From Ardenticatenaceae bacterium (GTDB lineage Bacteria; Chloroflexota; Anaerolineae; Promineifilales; Promineifilaceae), in assembly GCA_020634415.1 (NCBI GenBank), contig JACKBT010000011.1:56654-120653 (forward strand): a stretch of DNA of 64,000 bases, written 5' to 3'. The notes below the pieces were generated by a model. That model had not been told where the DNA came from and did not search any database. It saw only the letters and a list, made by a program, of their open reading frames with translations. The translations under genes and the position numbers were made by a program. Of this stretch, positions 42,420-51,324 are shown piece after piece. How positions within the stretch are numbered: the first letter of the stretch is position 1; each line of letters starts with the position of its first letter.

Positions 42420-43367
42420 ATGATTCAAGCAACGGCTCCGGGTAAGATCATTCTCTTTGGTGAACATGCGGTGGTGTATGGCCGTCCAGCGATTGCGGCG
42501 CCGGTGAGCCAGGTGCGGGCAACGGCCGTTATCACCCCCAGCCCTGATGAACATATCCATCTTATTGCTCCTGATTTGAACCTGGCAACGACACTTGATG
42601 AGGCTGATGAGGAAAATCCATTGGCCGCTGCTGTGCGTCAGGTGGTTATGGCTATTCATAATTCATCCTTCCTCGTTCATCATTTTACGCTCACTGTGAC
42701 CAGCCAGATACCCATTGCCAGTGGCATGGGCAGTGGGGCGGCGATTACGGCGGCGGTTATTCGGGCTTTGGCGCAGCACTGGGGGCTGGCCGCCAGCAAT
42801 GAGTGGGTGTCGGATTTGACGTATGAGGTGGAAAAGCTGCATCATGGCACGCCGAGTGGGATTGATAATACGGTGGTGGCCTATGAGCAGCCGATTTATT
42901 TTGTGCGGCAGCAGCCTAAAAATAAGATTGAGGTGTTTGGGGTGAAACGGCCGTTGCACCTCCTCATCGCCGACACTGGTATCCGCAGCTCGACTAAAGT
43001 GGCGGTGGGAGATGTGCGCCGCCAATGGCAGGCAGACCCTACGCGCTTTGAAGCCTTGTTTGACGGCTGCGGCCGGATTGCGGAGCAGGCGCGGCGGGCG
43101 ATTGAGTGCGGGGATTTGGCGGAGATCGGCCGTTTGATGACCCAAAATCATGCCTTGTTACAAGCGATGACGGTTTCGTCGCCAGAATTGGATCGGCTGG
43201 TAGTGGCGGCTAAGGGGGCGGGGGCTTTGGGGGCGAAGATGAGCGGGGCCGGGCGGGGGGGGAATATGATTGCGTTGGTGGGCGAGGGGCAGGAAACGGC
43301 CGTGAGGCAGGCGTTGTTGGCGGGGGGGGCAACGGCCGTTTTGTCGAGTGTGGTGGAGACTCAGTAG
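42420..43367 (+). CDS. mvk: mevalonate kinase
   Basis: 315 residues. GHMP kinase motifs: APGKIILFGEHAVVYGRPAIA at the N-terminus, IPIASGMGSGAAITAAV (ATP loop), HHGTPSGIDNTVVAYEQP, diagnostic of mevalonate kinase, and GAKMSGAGRGGNMIAL near the C-terminus. It phosphorylates mevalonate for isoprenoid synthesis, so the organism probably uses a mevalonate route; other pathway genes are not in the window. Residues about 79-90 (IHNSSFLVHHF) contain an attcataattcatcc word similar to the repeat at 58741. The gene abuts the UbiA stop. Confidence 0.92.
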   Translation: MIQATAPGKIILFGEHAVVYGRPAIAAPVSQVRATAVITPSPDEHIHLIAPDLNLATTLDEADEENPLAAAVRQVVMAIHNSSFLVHHFTLTVTSQIPIASGMGSGAAITAAVIRALAQHWGLAASNEWVSDLTYEVEKLHHGTPSGIDNTVVAYEQPIYFVRQQPKNKIEVFGVKRPLHLLIADTGIRSSTKVAVGDVRRQWQADPTRFEALFDGCGRIAEQARRAIECGDLAEIGRLMTQNHALLQAMTVSSPELDRLVVAAKGAGALGAKMSGAGRGGNMIALVGEGQETAVRQALLAGGATAVLSSVVETQ

Positions 43368-43379
43368 GTTCGGAAAACA

Positions 43380-43466
43380 TTAAGGCAAAGGGGCAAAGAG
43401 TGCCAAGAAAGGCAAAAAACTTGGCGTTTCTCTCATTCTTGGCGCTCTTTGCGTGCCACTTGAAAT
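43380..43466. repeat. word repeat at the 3' end of the giant subtilase
   Basis: Words ggcaaaggggcaaagagtgcc and cttggcgctctttgcgtgcc are loosely mirrored. On the minus strand they extend the protease frame by about 35 residues past its LYLPLARKW ending. Confidence 0.6.
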
Positions 43467-46400
43467 AAGTTTGCTTCCCCACTTTCTGGCCAAAGGTAAA
43501 TAAAGTTGGTGGCAGAAGATGGTTAATTCTTGGCTGTATAGGGCGGGTTGGCTGCCGGGGTTGTCGGTGGTGAGGGTGAGTTGGCTGATGGGGGTTTGGT
43601 TGCAGGCGGCGGGGGTAACGGCCGTTTGCCACACAATCATCGCTGGTTCAGTGCTATTGGGTGGCAGCGTGACCAGCCAATGGAGGGAATCGCCGGTGGT
43701 GAGGCCAGGGGGCAAGGTGGCGGTGAGGGCGTAGGTGAGGGTGACGGGGGTGACGTTGGGCTGGATAGTGGCCGTGTGGACAAAACTTTGGTTTAGGGTG
43801 GCTGTGGGGGGCGAGACGGTGTAGGCCACATCATCCTCATGTCGCTGCAAATTCACAAAGAGGATGGCTAGGTTTTCGGGATGAGTATTGTCTGTGCCCA
43901 GGGTTACGGCTCCATACCAGTGCTGGCCTGCTTGCAGGGCTGGCTCATTCCAGAATAGACGCAGGTTAAAGTGGGTGGCTGATGTGCCATATGGCCCTGT
44001 CGCGCTTAAATTGCCAGTGGGGTGGTGGGGGATAACGGCCGTTGCCAGCCTAAACGTATCATCACTTGCCCCTGCTACGTTTTGCACCAACACCCAATAC
44101 AGGCCGTTGGCATGTGCGATATTGCAGGTGGTGGTGTGCTGACAAATGATTTCGTCTGCTTGAGGGAGGCCATCACCATTGTCTAGACCGATGTAGACGG
44201 CCGTTGTTTGGGCTGTGGTCTCCATAATTGCGGCGGCGAGGCGGGGAGAGACGGCCGTTAGTGTGGTGTAATATACGTCATTCAAATTGTCGAAGGGAGA
44301 GGCGGTGGGGTCTGGGGCGAGGGTGATGGTGGTGAGCGTGGGCTGGATGAGGGCGTGGGCGGTGGCGGTGAGGGCGGTGATGTGGGGAGCTTGCAGGTCT
44401 GGTGTAGGCTGTGAACCAGCGCTGCGGCGGGTGTCTATGGTTATGGTGTGTTGTTGGAAGCAGTTGGCGGCCAGATTGAAGGTGACGGTTTGGGGGTGGC
44501 TGCCGGGGTTGTCGGTGGTGGCGGTGAGGAGATGGGGCAAGGGTTGGTCGCAGAGGGTATTGTTGAGGGTGGCGGTGTAGGTGAAGACGGCCGTTGTCTG
44601 GCCGTAGGCGGGCATGGTCACTGTCCACACGGGCTGGGCGGGTTGAGCCGTCATACCGGCGGGAATGGTGGCCGTTAGGGTGTATGTGAGATCAACAGGG
44701 GTGATGTTGGCGGGTACGGTGATGGTGTAGGTGACGGTTGTGCCTAGTGTGGCGGTGGGGGTGGAGGCTGTGTAGCGCAGACCTGGCTCGTGGCGGGTGA
44801 GTTTTAGGGGAATGAGGCTGATGTTGCCGGGGTGGGCGGCATCGGTGCCGATGTCGAAGGCTCCGTACCAGGTTTCGCCTATGGGTACAGGTGTTTGCCA
44901 CCAAAAGCGCAGGTCGAAGGGGCCGCTGACGGCCGTTGCCAATGGCCCGGTGACGGTGAGGTTGGTGGTGGTGGTGATAACGGCCGTTGCCAGCCGCACC
45001 GTATCCGTTACCAAAGGGGAGGCGATGGCATTTTGCAGCAGCAGCCAATAGGTGCCTGGTGCGGGTGAGAGCAGATCACAACTGGCTTGCCAGGTGAGCA
45101 GATTACTGGCGCAGATCTCCTCGGCTACCTCGGGCAGGCCGTTGCCTGTGTCCAGGCCGACGTAGAGGTTCATTTGCCCAGCGGTGGTGGTGATGACTTC
45201 AGCTATCAGCCGCCTGGTTTGGGTGGGTATGGTGGTGGTGATGAAGAAGGTGGTGGTGATGGCATCATAGGGATCGTCTGGGCTGGGGTCGGCTGGCAGA
45301 GGGGTGTCGGTGTAGGTGGGGGGGACGAGGCCATAGGTGTTGACGGTGAGGTGGGTGATGTTGGCGGCGGCGAGGCCGGATTGGAGGTGTGAGCCGGAGT
45401 CGTGGCGGGTGTGGAGATGGAGGCCAGTGGGCAGATCGGCCGTTTGCGCTTGTACGGCCACCGGAAAATGAGCGGGGGCAGCCTGGGCCGTCATCTCGGT
45501 GAACTGGATTTCGCCAAACGCCCAACTGTTGAGTGGCAAGTTGTTAACGGCGGCGGTGATGGTGATGGTTTGTTGGGCCTGGGGGGCCAGGGTGAAGCTG
45601 GCGGGGGTGATGGTGAGGGAGAGGGGGTAGGTGGTGGTGGCAACGGCCGTCCAGGTGGCGGTTACGTTTAGGCTGCTGCGGAGTTGGCGTGTCCATTGGC
45701 AGCTTTGCACGCAGGAGCCGTTGCTGAGGCTGGGGCGATTGAGCGTGGTGGGATCGCCGCCTATGGCGGGGTTGGCGTTGATGAAGTTGAGGGGTGTTTC
45801 ATCGAGGAGGAAGCCGGTGGTGCCAGCTTGGGTGAGGTTAATACGGCCGTTGCCCCGATCAAATGGATCCGTGGGTGTCACCCCATCGGGGCGGACGAGA
45901 TTGGCGGTGAAGGCGGTACTCATGAGGGCGGATTCGATTTCGCCCGGTGTCCAGTGGGGATGGAGGGAGAGGAAGAGGGCCGCCGCGCCCGCCACGTGGG
46001 GGCTGGACTGGGATGTGCCGGTGTAGTAGCCATATTCAGGTGGGCTGCCTGGGGTGGTGGTGTGGATGGCCCCGAAAATGAGGAAGCCTGGTGCAGATAA
46101 ATCGGGTTTGAGGACATCGGGCAGGAACAGATTGGGGCCGCGAGAGCTGTTGTTGACCAGTTTGTCGCCGTTGGCGGGGTTGTGGCTGACCCAGGTGCCG
46201 CTGATGGTGGCGGTGTGGCTGACACCGGTGGTGAGCCAGTTTTTGAGGGTGGTTACGTCGGCGGGAAGAAGGTTGACCCCAGGCAGATTGTAGGCTGTGC
46301 GGGCCAGGTTGGCGTCGGCCAGGATAATGCCGCCTGCGCCGCCAGCCTGTACATTTAGCCCTTTTTGCTCGCGGCTGACGCTGCCGGCATCGCAGATGAC

Positions 46401-47639
46401 TATCTCGCTGTTGGTCCAGGTAGCAGGAGGGAAGGTTTGGGCGCAACGGCCGTTGTCGGGCAGTCCAGTGGTATTGGTGTAATTGGCGGCATAGACGATG
46501 GGGGCGGGGCCGTGTCCTGCGGTCATGCTAACGCCTTGCATGTCAGGTGGTGGCGTGAGGCCGCCACTCATGTTGATGAGGGCGTTGCGGTAGAGGCGGT
46601 TATGGGTGGTGTTCGCCAGGGTGGTGACCCAGGGCGCCGCGGCGGGAGAGAGAATCGTGCCGGGGGCCGGGCCGCTGTTGCCTGCCGAGGTTACGACGAA
46701 GATGCCCGCCGCACGAGCGGCGAGGAAGGCTTGGGCCACGGGTTCTTGCCAGGGGTCAGTCGTGTCGCCGCTGATGGAGTAGTTGATGACATCTACGCCG
46801 TCTATGAGGGCTTGATCTATGGCGGCCAGAATGGTGATGAGGGGGCAGCCGAGGCCAATCTGGCAAATGTCGTAGGCGATGAGGTTGGCGTGGGGGGCCA
46901 CGCCAGAGAGTGTGTGGGAGAGGGTGATGGTGGGGGCGAGGGGGGTGCCTGTGACAAAGTTGCTGGCAGCGATGGTGGCAACATTGCTGCCGTGTCCCCA
47001 ATCGTCTTCGGGGTTGTTGCCTACTTCCGGCCACCCCCAAACGCCGATGAGTTTGTCGTTGCAGGTGAAGTGGGCGGGATCGCTGGCGCAAAGGCCGACG
47101 TAGCTGCCGAGGGGGTTGTGGTGATCGTAGCCGTCGAGGGGGCCGATGTCGGCAAAGGAGGGGTGATCCATGTTGATGCCGGTGTCTATGATGCCGATGA
47201 TGATGCCTTCGCCCAGGGTGCCGGGTAAGCCGCCGGTGGCGGTGCCTTCCCAAATGGCGGGTGAGCCGATCCAGCGCGGCCCGGCATCGGTGGTGGGCTG
47301 GTAGATGCGGTTGGGCAGGATTTGTTTGGTGGTGGGTAAACGGCCGATCATTGCGGCTTCGGTTTCGGTTAAGTTTAGTACGATGCCGTTGCTGGCGTGG
47401 GTGTAGTGGCGTTGGATGGGTAACGGCCGTTGTACCAATTGTTCCATAACGATGACAGCTTGTTTGTGGATAGATAGCAGTTCGGTGGTGTTGGCGGATT
47501 GGTTGAGGGCGAGGGGAGGCGGGTGGAATAGGATGATGTAGGGAGTGGTGGGCGGGGGAGGGGTGTACGCGGCTAACTGTTGACTGAGCCAAATGAGTGC
47601 CAGGATGGGAATGAGGAGGAAGAAGGGGTGTTTTTTCAC
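43380..47639 (-). CDS. giant secreted S8 subtilisin-like protease with tandem C-terminal modules
   Basis: 1419 residues. Signal helix at 5-22, propeptide to about 120. Catalytic Asp in GIIIGIIDTGINMDHP (about 150), His in WGHGSNVATIAAS (about 216) and Ser in YTGTSQSSPHVAGAAAL (about 542); a PA-type insert (GGAGGIILAD) lies between His and Ser. Two homologous modules of about 300 residues follow, each with a YVGLD/YIGLD..GDGLP section and an NPGS(H/Q)P repeat near the end. The chain reaches LYLPLARKW, like other secreted proteins here, and then runs 35 residues into a word repeat before the stop. Confidence 0.88.
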   Translation of the reverse strand: MKKHPFFLLIPILALIWLSQQLAAYTPPPPTTPYIILFHPPPLALNQSANTTELLSIHKQAVIVMEQLVQRPLPIQRHYTHASNGIVLNLTETEAAMIGRLPTTKQILPNRIYQPTTDAGPRWIGSPAIWEGTATGGLPGTLGEGIIIGIIDTGINMDHPSFADIGPLDGYDHHNPLGSYVGLCASDPAHFTCNDKLIGVWGWPEVGNNPEDDWGHGSNVATIAASNFVTGTPLAPTITLSHTLSGVAPHANLIAYDICQIGLGCPLITILAAIDQALIDGVDVINYSISGDTTDPWQEPVAQAFLAARAAGIFVVTSAGNSGPAPGTILSPAAAPWVTTLANTTHNRLYRNALINMSGGLTPPPDMQGVSMTAGHGPAPIVYAANYTNTTGLPDNGRCAQTFPPATWTNSEIVICDAGSVSREQKGLNVQAGGAGGIILADANLARTAYNLPGVNLLPADVTTLKNWLTTGVSHTATISGTWVSHNPANGDKLVNNSSRGPNLFLPDVLKPDLSAPGFLIFGAIHTTTPGSPPEYGYYTGTSQSSPHVAGAAALFLSLHPHWTPGEIESALMSTAFTANLVRPDGVTPTDPFDRGNGRINLTQAGTTGFLLDETPLNFINANPAIGGDPTTLNRPSLSNGSCVQSCQWTRQLRSSLNVTATWTAVATTTYPLSLTITPASFTLAPQAQQTITITAAVNNLPLNSWAFGEIQFTEMTAQAAPAHFPVAVQAQTADLPTGLHLHTRHDSGSHLQSGLAAANITHLTVNTYGLVPPTYTDTPLPADPSPDDPYDAITTTFFITTTIPTQTRRLIAEVITTTAGQMNLYVGLDTGNGLPEVAEEICASNLLTWQASCDLLSPAPGTYWLLLQNAIASPLVTDTVRLATAVITTTTNLTVTGPLATAVSGPFDLRFWWQTPVPIGETWYGAFDIGTDAAHPGNISLIPLKLTRHEPGLRYTASTPTATLGTTVTYTITVPANITPVDLTYTLTATIPAGMTAQPAQPVWTVTMPAYGQTTAVFTYTATLNNTLCDQPLPHLLTATTDNPGSHPQTVTFNLAANCFQQHTITIDTRRSAGSQPTPDLQAPHITALTATAHALIQPTLTTITLAPDPTASPFDNLNDVYYTTLTAVSPRLAAAIMETTAQTTAVYIGLDNGDGLPQADEIICQHTTTCNIAHANGLYWVLVQNVAGASDDTFRLATAVIPHHPTGNLSATGPYGTSATHFNLRLFWNEPALQAGQHWYGAVTLGTDNTHPENLAILFVNLQRHEDDVAYTVSPPTATLNQSFVHTATIQPNVTPVTLTYALTATLPPGLTTGDSLHWLVTLPPNSTEPAMIVWQTAVTPAACNQTPISQLTLTTDNPGSQPALYSQELTIFCHQLYLPLARKWGSKLISSGTQRAPRMRETPSFLPFLALFAPLP

Positions 47640-47772
47640 GGCCGTTTACTCTGTAGTTGGATGAATATGCTAATCTCAGTTACAGTGTATCATCTTCTGT
47701 GGGCTTGTACCTGACTTAATGTGGAGTCAGGTTGTTGGTATTCATTCTTAATATTAAGGAGTTGGTGAGCAG

Positions 47773-48741
47773 ATGAAAGCAATTCGCGTACACGAAACGG
47801 GTGGGCCGGAGGTGATGCAGTTGGATGATGTGCCTCTGCCGGAACCAGGGCCGGGCGAAGTGCGGCTAAAGGTGTCTGCGGCTGGACTGAATTTTATTGA
47901 TGTGTACCATCGCAAGGGGCAGTATGCCATGACGACTCCGTTTTTGCTGGGGCGGGAAGCGGGTGGGATTGTGGATATGGTGGGTGAGGGGGTGTTGGAG
48001 GTGAAGCCGGGGGAACGGGTGGCTTACCCTATTCACCCTGGCGGGTATGCGGAGTATGTGATTGTGCCGGCCTGGAAGTTGGTGCCTGTGCCGCATGATG
48101 TGGATTTGGGGCGGGCAACGGCCGTTATGCTGCAAGGGATGACGGCTCATTATCTGGCAACCAGCACCTACCCTTTGGGGAAAAATGATACGGCACTGGT
48201 TCATGCGGCGGCGGGGGGTGTGGGCTTGCTGTTGGTGCAGCTTGCCAAGTGGCGCGGCGCACGGGTCATTGGCACGGTTTCTACGGAGGAGAAAGCGCAG
48301 TTGGCGCGGGCGGCGGGCGCGGATGAGGTTATTTTGTATACGCAGGCTGATTTTGAGACGGAGACGATGCGGCTGACGGCAGGGGCGGGGGTGAATGTGA
48401 TTTATGATTCGGTGGGGGCGACGACGTTTAAGAAGGGGTTGAACTGTTTGCGGCGGCGGGGTTATATGGTGTTGTATGGGCAGTCTAGTGGCCCGGTTGG
48501 CTCGCTCGATCCGCAGATTTTGAACAGCAAGGGGAGTGTTTTTCTAACACGGCCGTCTTTGGGCGATTATATTGCGGATCGGGATGAGTTGTTGGCGCGG
48601 GCGGATGATCTATTTGGGTTGATGCGGCAGGGTAGGTTGGATGTGCGTGTGGATCGCACGTTTCCGCTGGCGCAGGCGGCGGAGGCGCATCGTTATATGG
48701 AGGGTCGCCAGACGAAGGGCAAGGTGCTGCTTATTCCGTAG
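47773..48741 (+). CDS. NADPH:quinone oxidoreductase (zeta-crystallin-like MDR)
   Basis: 322 residues. The N-terminal GroES-like domain ([34 protein letters not shown]) lacks zinc ligands. The Rossmann motif is [25 protein letters not shown] at about residue 142. This is the QOR subgroup of medium-chain dehydrogenases, one-electron or two-electron quinone reduction with NADPH. It is a single gene, convergent with rpmB across a bidirectional terminator. Confidence 0.92.
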   Translation: MKAIRVHETGGPEVMQLDDVPLPEPGPGEVRLKVSAAGLNFIDVYHRKGQYAMTTPFLLGREAGGIVDMVGEGVLEVKPGERVAYPIHPGGYAEYVIVPAWKLVPVPHDVDLGRATAVMLQGMTAHYLATSTYPLGKNDTALVHAAAGGVGLLLVQLAKWRGARVIGTVSTEEKAQLARAAGADEVILYTQADFETETMRLTAGAGVNVIYDSVGATTFKKGLNCLRRRGYMVLYGQSSGPVGSLDPQILNSKGSVFLTRPSLGDYIADRDELLARADDLFGLMRQGRLDVRVDRTFPLAQAAEAHRYMEGRQTKGKVLLIP

Positions 48742-48755
48742 GGAAAAGCGCCAAT

Positions 48756-48789
48756 AAAAAAGGCCAGCTTGGGGCTGGCCTCTTTCTTT
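48756..48789. terminator. bidirectional intrinsic terminator
   Basis: Stem aggccagc (48761-48768) with gctggcct (48774-48781), loop ttggg, flanked by aaaaaa on the left and tctttcttt on the right. It serves the convergent quinone oxidoreductase and rpmB genes. Confidence 0.85.
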
Positions 48790-48807
48790 AATGGTTTACT
48801 GTCGCTA

Positions 48808-48987
48808 TTAAGCTTTGGCAGTGGTTTTTAAACAACGAGTGCAGACGTATTTGCGGGTTTTACGGCCGTTTTCATAAAACGTCGCTCGCTGAATATTCGG
48901 CTTAAACTGCCGCTTGGTGTGAATTTGCGAAAAACTCACTCGATTACCACTCATTGGCTTCTTGCCACAGATTTCACATTTAGCCAT
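48808..48987 (-). CDS. rpmB: ribosomal protein bL28
   Basis: 59 residues, read directly from the minus strand. It starts MAKCEICGKKPMSGNRVSFS and ends YVCTRCLKTTAKA; the middle has HTKRQFKPNIQ. The two CxxC pairs (CEIC and CTRC) make the zinc-binding form of L28, a large-subunit ribosomal protein. Residues ENGR come from a copy of the genome palindrome. It is divergent from the Asp23-like and DAK2 genes, the widely conserved rpmB-yloU-yloV arrangement. Confidence 0.95.
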   Translation of the reverse strand: MAKCEICGKKPMSGNRVSFSQIHTKRQFKPNIQRATFYENGRKTRKYVCTRCLKTTAKA

Positions 48988-49012
48988 AATTCCACCTGTC
49001 CCTTAGCAAAGT

Positions 49013-49033
49013 AAAAGCGACCCATAGGTCGCT
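49013..49033 (-). promoter_or_regulatory. hairpin in the rpmB leader
   Basis: Minus strand: agcgacc, loop tatg, ggtcgct, then tttac. It lies in the 5' leader 26 bases before the rpmB start and may be an attenuator or an autoregulatory site. Confidence 0.5.
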
Positions 49034-49055
49034 CAAATTCAAAAGATCGAATAAG

Positions 49056-49083
49056 ATTATATCAAGCATGGGTATATTTGCAA
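49056..49083 (-). promoter_or_regulatory. rpmB promoter
   Basis: Minus strand: TTGCAA at 49083-49078, 16-base spacer, TATAAT at 49061-49056. The -10 box is a perfect consensus. Confidence 0.7.
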
Positions 49084-49095
49084 ATGGAGAGATAA

Positions 49096-49163
49096 GGTGA
49101 TTGAGTAGTCAGGTAGTTGAATAACTGTTAATTGCCTAGTTATTTAGTTGCCCAATCACCTCC
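49096..49163. repeat. mirrored-word element (gtagttgaataactg type)
   Basis: gattgagtagtcaggtagttg and agttgcccaatcacctccc flank ttgaataactgttaattgcctagttattta. It lies directly before the Asp23-like gene and leaves no clear ribosome site. Confidence 0.6.
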
Positions 49164-49172
49164 CCCAAACAC

Positions 49173-49538
49173 ATGACAAATAACGAAAATCCACTCGGTG
49201 AAATAGATATTTCCCCCGCAACCATCGCCTCCATAGTCAGCCAGGCCATCAACCAATGTTATGGGGTGGTAGGCATGGCCCATAAAAATCTTGTCAATGG
49301 CATTGCCACGCTTATCTCCAGCGATAGACGGCGCGGCATCGAAGTCTTTTTCAATGATCATCAGATCGAGATAAATGTCTATGTCATTGTCCAATATGGC
49401 GTTCGTATCCGAGCTGTGGCCGAAAGCATTCAGCACACAGTTAAATTTCAGGTAGAAAAGACTTTAGGGCTGCCCGTATATGCGGTGAATGTGTATGTAC
49501 AGGGTTTGCGCTTGAGTGAAGAAGAGGAGAGGAACTGA
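49173..49538 (+). CDS. Asp23/Gls24-family protein (YloU-like)
   Basis: 121 residues. The Asp23 fold is seen in GEIDISPATIASIVSQAINQCYGVVGMA, then GIEVFFNDHQIEINVYVIVQYGVRIRAVAESIQHTVKFQVEKTLGL and a final VNVYVQGLRL. YloU-type members are small, cytoplasmic and found with the fatty-acid kinase FakA (YloV), as here, 91 bases downstream. The exact role is unsettled in the family. It is divergent from rpmB. Confidence 0.9.
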   Translation: MTNNENPLGEIDISPATIASIVSQAINQCYGVVGMAHKNLVNGIATLISSDRRRGIEVFFNDHQIEINVYVIVQYGVRIRAVAESIQHTVKFQVEKTLGLPVYAVNVYVQGLRLSEEEERN

Positions 49539-49629
49539 GAGGAACGGTGGGGGGGCTTATCTTTGAGTGCTGATAGCTCCCCGGAGTTCCCACAATTCCC
49601 CTCTTGATATTTTTTGAGGAAGAGAGCAA

Positions 49630-51324
49630 TTGAGCGAGAACATCGAAACCCCATCAACAAAATGGTTGCAATGTAATGGGCAGCAGCTGCGGAAGATGGC
49701 GCAGGCAGGGCTTATCTGGTTGGAACATAATAAACAGCATGTGAATGAGTTGAATGTGTTTCCGGTGCCGGATGGTGATACAGGCATCAATATGCTGCTG
49801 ACGATGCAGTCGGCGTATAAGCAGGTGCAAGGGAAGAGTGAGCTTCATGTAGGCAAGGTAGCCAGTGAATTGGCGCACGGAGCGATGATGGGATCGCGGG
49901 GGAATTCGGGCGTGATTTTGAGCCAGATTTGGCGGGGATTAGCCAAAGGGTTTAAGGATAAGGCTGTGTTTACGGTGGATGATCTGGCGGTGGCTTTCCG
50001 CGAGGCATCGGAGACGGCCTATAATGGTGTGACGCGCCCGGTGGAAGGGACGATTTTGACGGTGATCCGTGAGGGGGCGGAGGAGGCGGAGGATGCGGCG
50101 AAGAAGAGCCGTGATTTGCGCTTTATGTTGGAACGGGTGCTGGAGCGGTGTCAACAGGCGTTGGAGCGCACGCCGGAATTGCTGCCTATTTTGAAGGAAG
50201 CGGGCGTGGTGGATTCTGGGGGACAGGGCTTGGTGTATATTTTGGTGGGGATGCTGCGTTATGCTCATGGGCAGATGGGGGATATGGAGGCGATAATGGC
50301 ACAAGCGGCGAATGTAGCGGCTGTGCCGCATGAGGTTCCGGCACAGGCGTTGGCTGTGCCGGAGGGTGGGCAGTTGGAGTTTCCGTATGATGTGCAGTTT
50401 ATTTTGACGGGCCAGAATCTGAATGTGCAGGTGGTGCGGGATACGATTAATGCGATGGGGGATTCGACGGTGGTGGTGGGGGATGAGCGGACGATTAAGG
50501 TGCATGTGCATGTGGTTGATCCGGGTGTGCCGATTAGTTATGCGGTGAGTTTGGGGGCGATTACGGATGTGGTGGTGGAGAATATGCAGGAGCAGATGGA
50601 GGATATTGTGGCAACGGCCGTTTCCTCCCACGTTACGCCTTTTATCCCCGCAGTGGTACTGAATCCTGACCAAATTGGTGTCGTGGCGGTGGCCGCGGGC
50701 AGCGGCCTGGCGGCGGCCTTCCGCAGTTTGGGGGTGGCCCACATTGTCAACGGCGGGCAGACGAATAACCCCAGCACCGAGGAGATTTTGCAGGCGATTG
50801 ATTCTGTGCCCACGAATAAGGTGATTGTGCTGCCGAATAATAAGAACATCATTTTGGCGGCCGAAGCGGCGCGTGATTTGAGCCACAAAGAAGTGGCGGT
50901 GATTCCTTCGCGCACCGTGCCGCAGGGCATTAGTGCGCTGATGTTCCATGACCCGGATGGCGATCTGGTGGCGACGACGGCGGCCATGACTGGCGGCTTG
51001 GGCGATGTGTCTACAGGTGAGATTACGCGAGCGATCCGCTCGGTGACGATTGATGAGGTGGCGGTAACGGAGGGGGAGTTTATTGGGTTGGTAGACGGCC
51101 GTTTACGGGCCTGTGAGTCGGATTTAACGGCCGTTCTCATTCAAGTTTTGGAGCAGATGAACATGGATGAGCGGGAGATCGTGTCGTTGTATTATGGGCA
51201 GGATGTGAGTGAGGGGGAGGCAACGGCCGTTGCCGAGCAAATCGAAGACCTGTACCCCGATGTAGAAGTGGAAGTCATCAACGGGGGGCAGGCCCATTAC
51301 TACTACATTTTGGGAGCGGAGTAA
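49630..51324 (+). CDS. fakA: DAK2-domain fatty acid kinase subunit (FakA/YloV)
   Basis: 564 residues from TTG 49630 with gaggaagagag before it. The DAK2/DhaL ATP domain is N-terminal: FPVPDGDTGINMLLTMQSA (Asp/Mg ligands) and GSRGNSGVILSQIWRGLA. A middle domain (about 210-330) and a C-terminal EDD/DegV-like domain (NNPSTEEILQAI, VLPNNKNIILAA) complete the FakA layout. FakA phosphorylates fatty acids presented by a DegV-family FakB partner. A degV gene is at 57877, separated by inserted genes. The 3' end overlaps the convergent BTAD gene by 22 bases. Confidence 0.92.
   Translation: MSENIETPSTKWLQCNGQQLRKMAQAGLIWLEHNKQHVNELNVFPVPDGDTGINMLLTMQSAYKQVQGKSELHVGKVASELAHGAMMGSRGNSGVILSQIWRGLAKGFKDKAVFTVDDLAVAFREASETAYNGVTRPVEGTILTVIREGAEEAEDAAKKSRDLRFMLERVLERCQQALERTPELLPILKEAGVVDSGGQGLVYILVGMLRYAHGQMGDMEAIMAQAANVAAVPHEVPAQALAVPEGGQLEFPYDVQFILTGQNLNVQVVRDTINAMGDSTVVVGDERTIKVHVHVVDPGVPISYAVSLGAITDVVVENMQEQMEDIVATAVSSHVTPFIPAVVLNPDQIGVVAVAAGSGLAAAFRSLGVAHIVNGGQTNNPSTEEILQAIDSVPTNKVIVLPNNKNIILAAEAARDLSHKEVAVIPSRTVPQGISALMFHDPDGDLVATTAAMTGGLGDVSTGEITRAIRSVTIDEVAVTEGEFIGLVDGRLRACESDLTAVLIQVLEQMNMDEREIVSLYYGQDVSEGEATAVAEQIEDLYPDVEVEVINGGQAHYYYILGAE

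Noticed and set aside
46365..47228. Plus-strand 287-codon frame opposite the giant subtilase
   Set aside because: The subtilase catalytic residues lie on the minus strand here; the plus-strand reading is Gly/Val/Asp-rich with no domain.
49939..50949. Antisense frame of 336 codons over fakA
   Set aside because: The plus-strand frame has full DAK2 and EDD domains; this one is His/Arg-rich with no recognisable fold.
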